From positions 1-19,849 of the forward strand of contig JADGJA010000399.1 in assembly GCA_027596035.1 (NCBI GenBank): 19,849 nucleotides of DNA, read 5' to 3'. The DNA comes from Thoreauomyces humboldtii (Eukaryota; Chytridiomycota; Chytridiomycetes; Spizellomycetales; Powellomycetaceae). This document shows positions 17,834 through 19,849 of this stretch, piece after piece; position 1 is the stretch's first letter; the number at the start of each line of letters is the position of its first letter. The notes beneath the pieces were generated by a model, which was not told the origin of the DNA, searched no databases, and saw only the letters and a program-made list of their open reading frames with translations. The position numbers and the translations under genes are program-made.

Positions 17834-19848
17834 CTACCCCGGAGGTATTCTGCCTCTGCCTCTACCCCGTCCTCTGTTTCGGCCCCGTCCTCTGCCTCTC
17901 CCAGCGTTTCCAGCCCTCCGCCTTGCTGGAGGTGCCCGTTGTCCCCTCCGGAAAGCTTCAGGTCTTCCGTACCCTTGCAGATGAGACTGGACGATGGTTC
18001 GCATGTTGCGGACGCTCAGGGTGTCGCGGTTGAAGTAGCAGATTCGAGGGCCTTGGTAGTTGACGCCGAAGGTTTGTTGTACACAATTCGGGTGGTCGCA
18101 CCCCAACAAACCGTGGACGTCATCCAACTGTCCTGTACTTGCCCTCCATGGCCGTGGGCTGGGTCGCTTCGGGACCACTTTCTTCCTGACCTTGTGATAG
18201 GTCATGCTGCCGTCTGCGAGTTGCTCTCCGATCGGGCAGATGGAGGACGTGAGGTACTCGTCGATGAGGAACCTAGACATTGATTCCGGAAACAGGATCA
18301 GCCAGGACGTAGGTGCATCAACTCGTCTTCGTCTCTTGTGGCCTTTGCCCCCGACTCTCTCTCTTCCAATCCGTCGCCCTTCTTCGCCAACCATCCTTCG
18401 CCAGCCATCCTTCGTAACTCTGTTGTCGTCTCTCTGTCTTTGCAAGCTTTCCTTTCCCCATCATCATCGGTCATCGTCACCGTCATTCGCCGTGGCCATC
18501 CTCCGCCCGCCCCTGTCCTTTGCTGTCGCAAGTCGGCACCCCCGTCATTTGCGACTAGCCCCTCATTTGCAGCGCTCCCGCCATTTGCTGCTCCCCCGTC
18601 CATCCCGTCGCCGTGTCCATCCTTTGCGACTCCCCGTCCGTTTCCTTCGCCGTGGCCATCCTCTGGCGCCCCCGTTCTGGGCTTTCGTCGTCGCCGTCGC
18701 TGTCCTTTACCATAACCCGACCTTCCGTTTGCCATCGCCGTCCTTTGTCGTTACCTTCGCCGTCATCGTCACCTTGTCCGTCGCTGTCACTATCCTTCAC
18801 CGTCACCGTCATTCGCCTTTGTCGCCGCAGGCACCGTCTTCGGGCAGTCTCCGTCTCCCTCTTTCTCACCGCCTCGTCCTTCGCTCTCCTTCGCCGGCAC
18901 CGACACCGTTCCGATTCCGAGACCTTCACCGTCACCGACGCCGTTCCAATTCCGGTACCTTGGCCGTCACCGTCACCGTCCTGCCTATGATGAGACTCAC
19001 CATGGGATTTTTGCCGCCGTAAACGTCTTGCGCCAACCCGATGTCTTTGACGATGTCTGGAATTTTGTAGTGTGTCCACCGTCGCTCCAGTCTCCCAGCA
19101 CGATTGTGAAGGTCCCGAACTTGGCTTTCATGGCGTTAATGAGTTTGGCCTCCGATTTTTGCTTCAAAGAGTACGCCTTCAGACGCTCCTTTGCATGTGC
19201 GTTATCTCTGGCGTAGAACTCGGTGAGGCGGGGGCCGTGTCGAACCTGGAAACGGATGTAAGCCTCGAACGCTCTGTGCTCCATTGTCTTTGAAGGGGGA
19301 GTGACTAGATCGTTCAGTTCTTGTGCTCTCCCCTCTCGAGCCTGTGGAGTAATTTGCGTCAGCTGTCGGCGGGTATCCTCAGTCTGAATAAGCGCCGGTG
19401 TCCCAATTGCAGTTCGCCTCTGCGCCATCTTCCCGCTGCGCCGAGGCCGACTCCTCTGCACCGAGGCCGATTCCGCTGCCCGGAGGCCCCATCCTCCCCT
19501 GCGCCGACACCATCCTCCCGCTGCCCCGAGGCCGATTTCCGCAGGCTCCCGTTGCCCCGATTCCCGGCAGAGGACGGTGAGGCTCCCGTTGCCCCGAGGC
19601 CGATTCCGTTGCGCCAAGGCCCCATCATCGCCTGCGCCGACACCATCCTCCCGCTGCGCCCTCCGCCTTCGTCGCCGTAGCCTCCATCAAACCGTCTGTC
19701 ATTTGTAACGTACCTTTGCGAACACCCGTCTCTTGGTCTCCTTGTCTCTCTGCATGGAGGTATATCGAAGCATCTGTCCACTCGAGTCCATGCAGTACAG
19801 TAGATCTCGCTTGTTGGGATCGATGTAGACGATGTTGGCGTCCGGGTC
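17834..19848 (-). CDS. Fanzor RNA-guided nuclease (eukaryotic TnpB homologue), C-terminal part, 5' end off window
   Basis: Fanzors are eukaryotic relatives of TnpB and Cas12 that cut DNA guided by an RNA encoded beside them; one from the chytrid Spizellomyces has been shown to do so. Exons on the minus strand: from the window edge (first full codon 19848) to 19714, 19383-19001, 18272-17834, with consistent phases, giving 318 visible residues. RuvC-I is VYIDPNKRDLLYC (Asp10), followed by LRYTSMQRDKETKRR. Exon 2 includes FEAYIRF and IVLGDWSD. RuvC-II is WFLIDEYLTSS (Glu178), created exactly by the exon 2/3 join. The zinc-finger region has CPIG, PSPRPWR, HGLLGCDHPNC, and RuvC-III is CYFNRD (Asp256). 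All three acidic residues are present; one zinc Cys is Gly. The tail (from about 280) is RG-rich. Introns are 330 and 728 nt and repeat-filled. The N-terminal recognition half lies outside the window. Confidence 0.9.
18273..19000 (-). repeat. Repeat-filled 728-nt intron of the Fanzor gene
   Basis: The donor is GTGAGT (19000-18995) and the acceptor TCTAG (ending 18273). The intron is a degenerate minisatellite rich in CACCGTC, CATCC and TTCGCCGT units (plus-strand reading). Clear copies include a 35-bp tandem pair (18902-18936 and 18937-18971, about 6 differences) and the 16-mer GTCACCGTCATTCGCC at 18476-18491 and 18802-18817. The frames open through it have only repeat-like composition, so I read it as intron rather than coding insert. 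Confidence 0.65.
19384..19713 (-). repeat. Repeat-filled 330-nt intron of the Fanzor gene
   Basis: The donor is GTACGT (19713-19708) and the acceptor ATTCAG (ending 19384). The GC-rich interior repeats CCGAGGCCGATTCC units. A 64-bp block at 19461-19524 recurs at 19594-19657 with about 6 differences, including an exact 27-bp core (19498-19524 and 19631-19657). This gives a period of about 133 bp. Minus-strand frames through it read as Arg/Gly/Ala-rich repeats that match no Fanzor segment. Confidence 0.65.
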
Positions 19849-19849
19849 T

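Noticed and set aside
18998..19003. Stop codon after KIPW as the true end of an independent minus-strand protein
   Set aside because: The TGA lies within a GTGAGT donor; splicing to 18272 gives the RuvC-II motif, so it is intronic.
18204..19022. 272-codon plus-strand frame in the Fanzor intron
   Set aside because: It consists of Pro/Ser/Leu/His repeats from the minisatellite, with no protein-like segment.
1..19849. tRNA genes, CRISPR arrays, LTRs or terminal inverted repeats
   Set aside because: I saw no GTTCRANYC-type arm with matching stems, no regular spacer-repeat array and no long flanking repeats. The Fanzor element's other end would lie beyond the window.

Overview
The window is nuclear DNA of a fungus. 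Most genes are split by short spliceosomal introns (about 58-98 nt, GT...AG with CTNA-type branch sites), and the proteins are fungal in type: a Pho85/PCL-like cyclin, Yme2, a secreted LPMO-like protein and a heme-less cystathionine beta-synthase. A CEP19 homologue, a basal-body/cilium protein, and a Fanzor nuclease suggest a zoosporic (flagellated, chytrid-like) fungus rather than a yeast, ascomycete or basidiomycete. That placement is an inference from two genes.

Layout, left to right. A cyclin-box gene (207-1319, +) is followed by a seven-exon YME2/RNA12 gene (1637-4620, +). A 1.2-kb non-coding stretch with a palindrome cluster and a TATA box leads to a secreted LPMO-like protein with a C-terminal Cys-rich domain (5820-6794, +). 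Facing it are two minus-strand genes: CEP19 with a very long acidic tail (9211-7076) and a synaptobrevin/Snc-type R-SNARE (9941-9520). A 366-bp divergent promoter region separates the R-SNARE from a ten-exon gene joining an ADF-H/coactosin-like domain to a PH domain (10308-11962, +). Then come a promoter-like block, a doubtful small ORF and an unrecognised four-exon small gene (12850-13382, +). A single-exon tail-anchored membrane protein of unknown function follows (14065-15696, +). Cystathionine beta-synthase (17526-15873, -) comes next. The right end holds the C-terminal half of a Fanzor RNA-guided nuclease (19848-17834, -), whose 5' part lies outside the window.

Most genes are unrelated housekeeping genes and do not form a pathway. 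The standout is the Fanzor gene. It keeps all three RuvC acidic residues, lacks one expected zinc-finger cysteine, ends in an RG-rich tail, and has two introns swollen by degenerate repeats (330 and 728 nt), unlike any other intron here. The 307 bp between its stop codon and CBS is where a guide RNA and element end would be sought. Exon models below were built by hand from splice signals, phase and remembered family patterns; none has been tested against transcripts.
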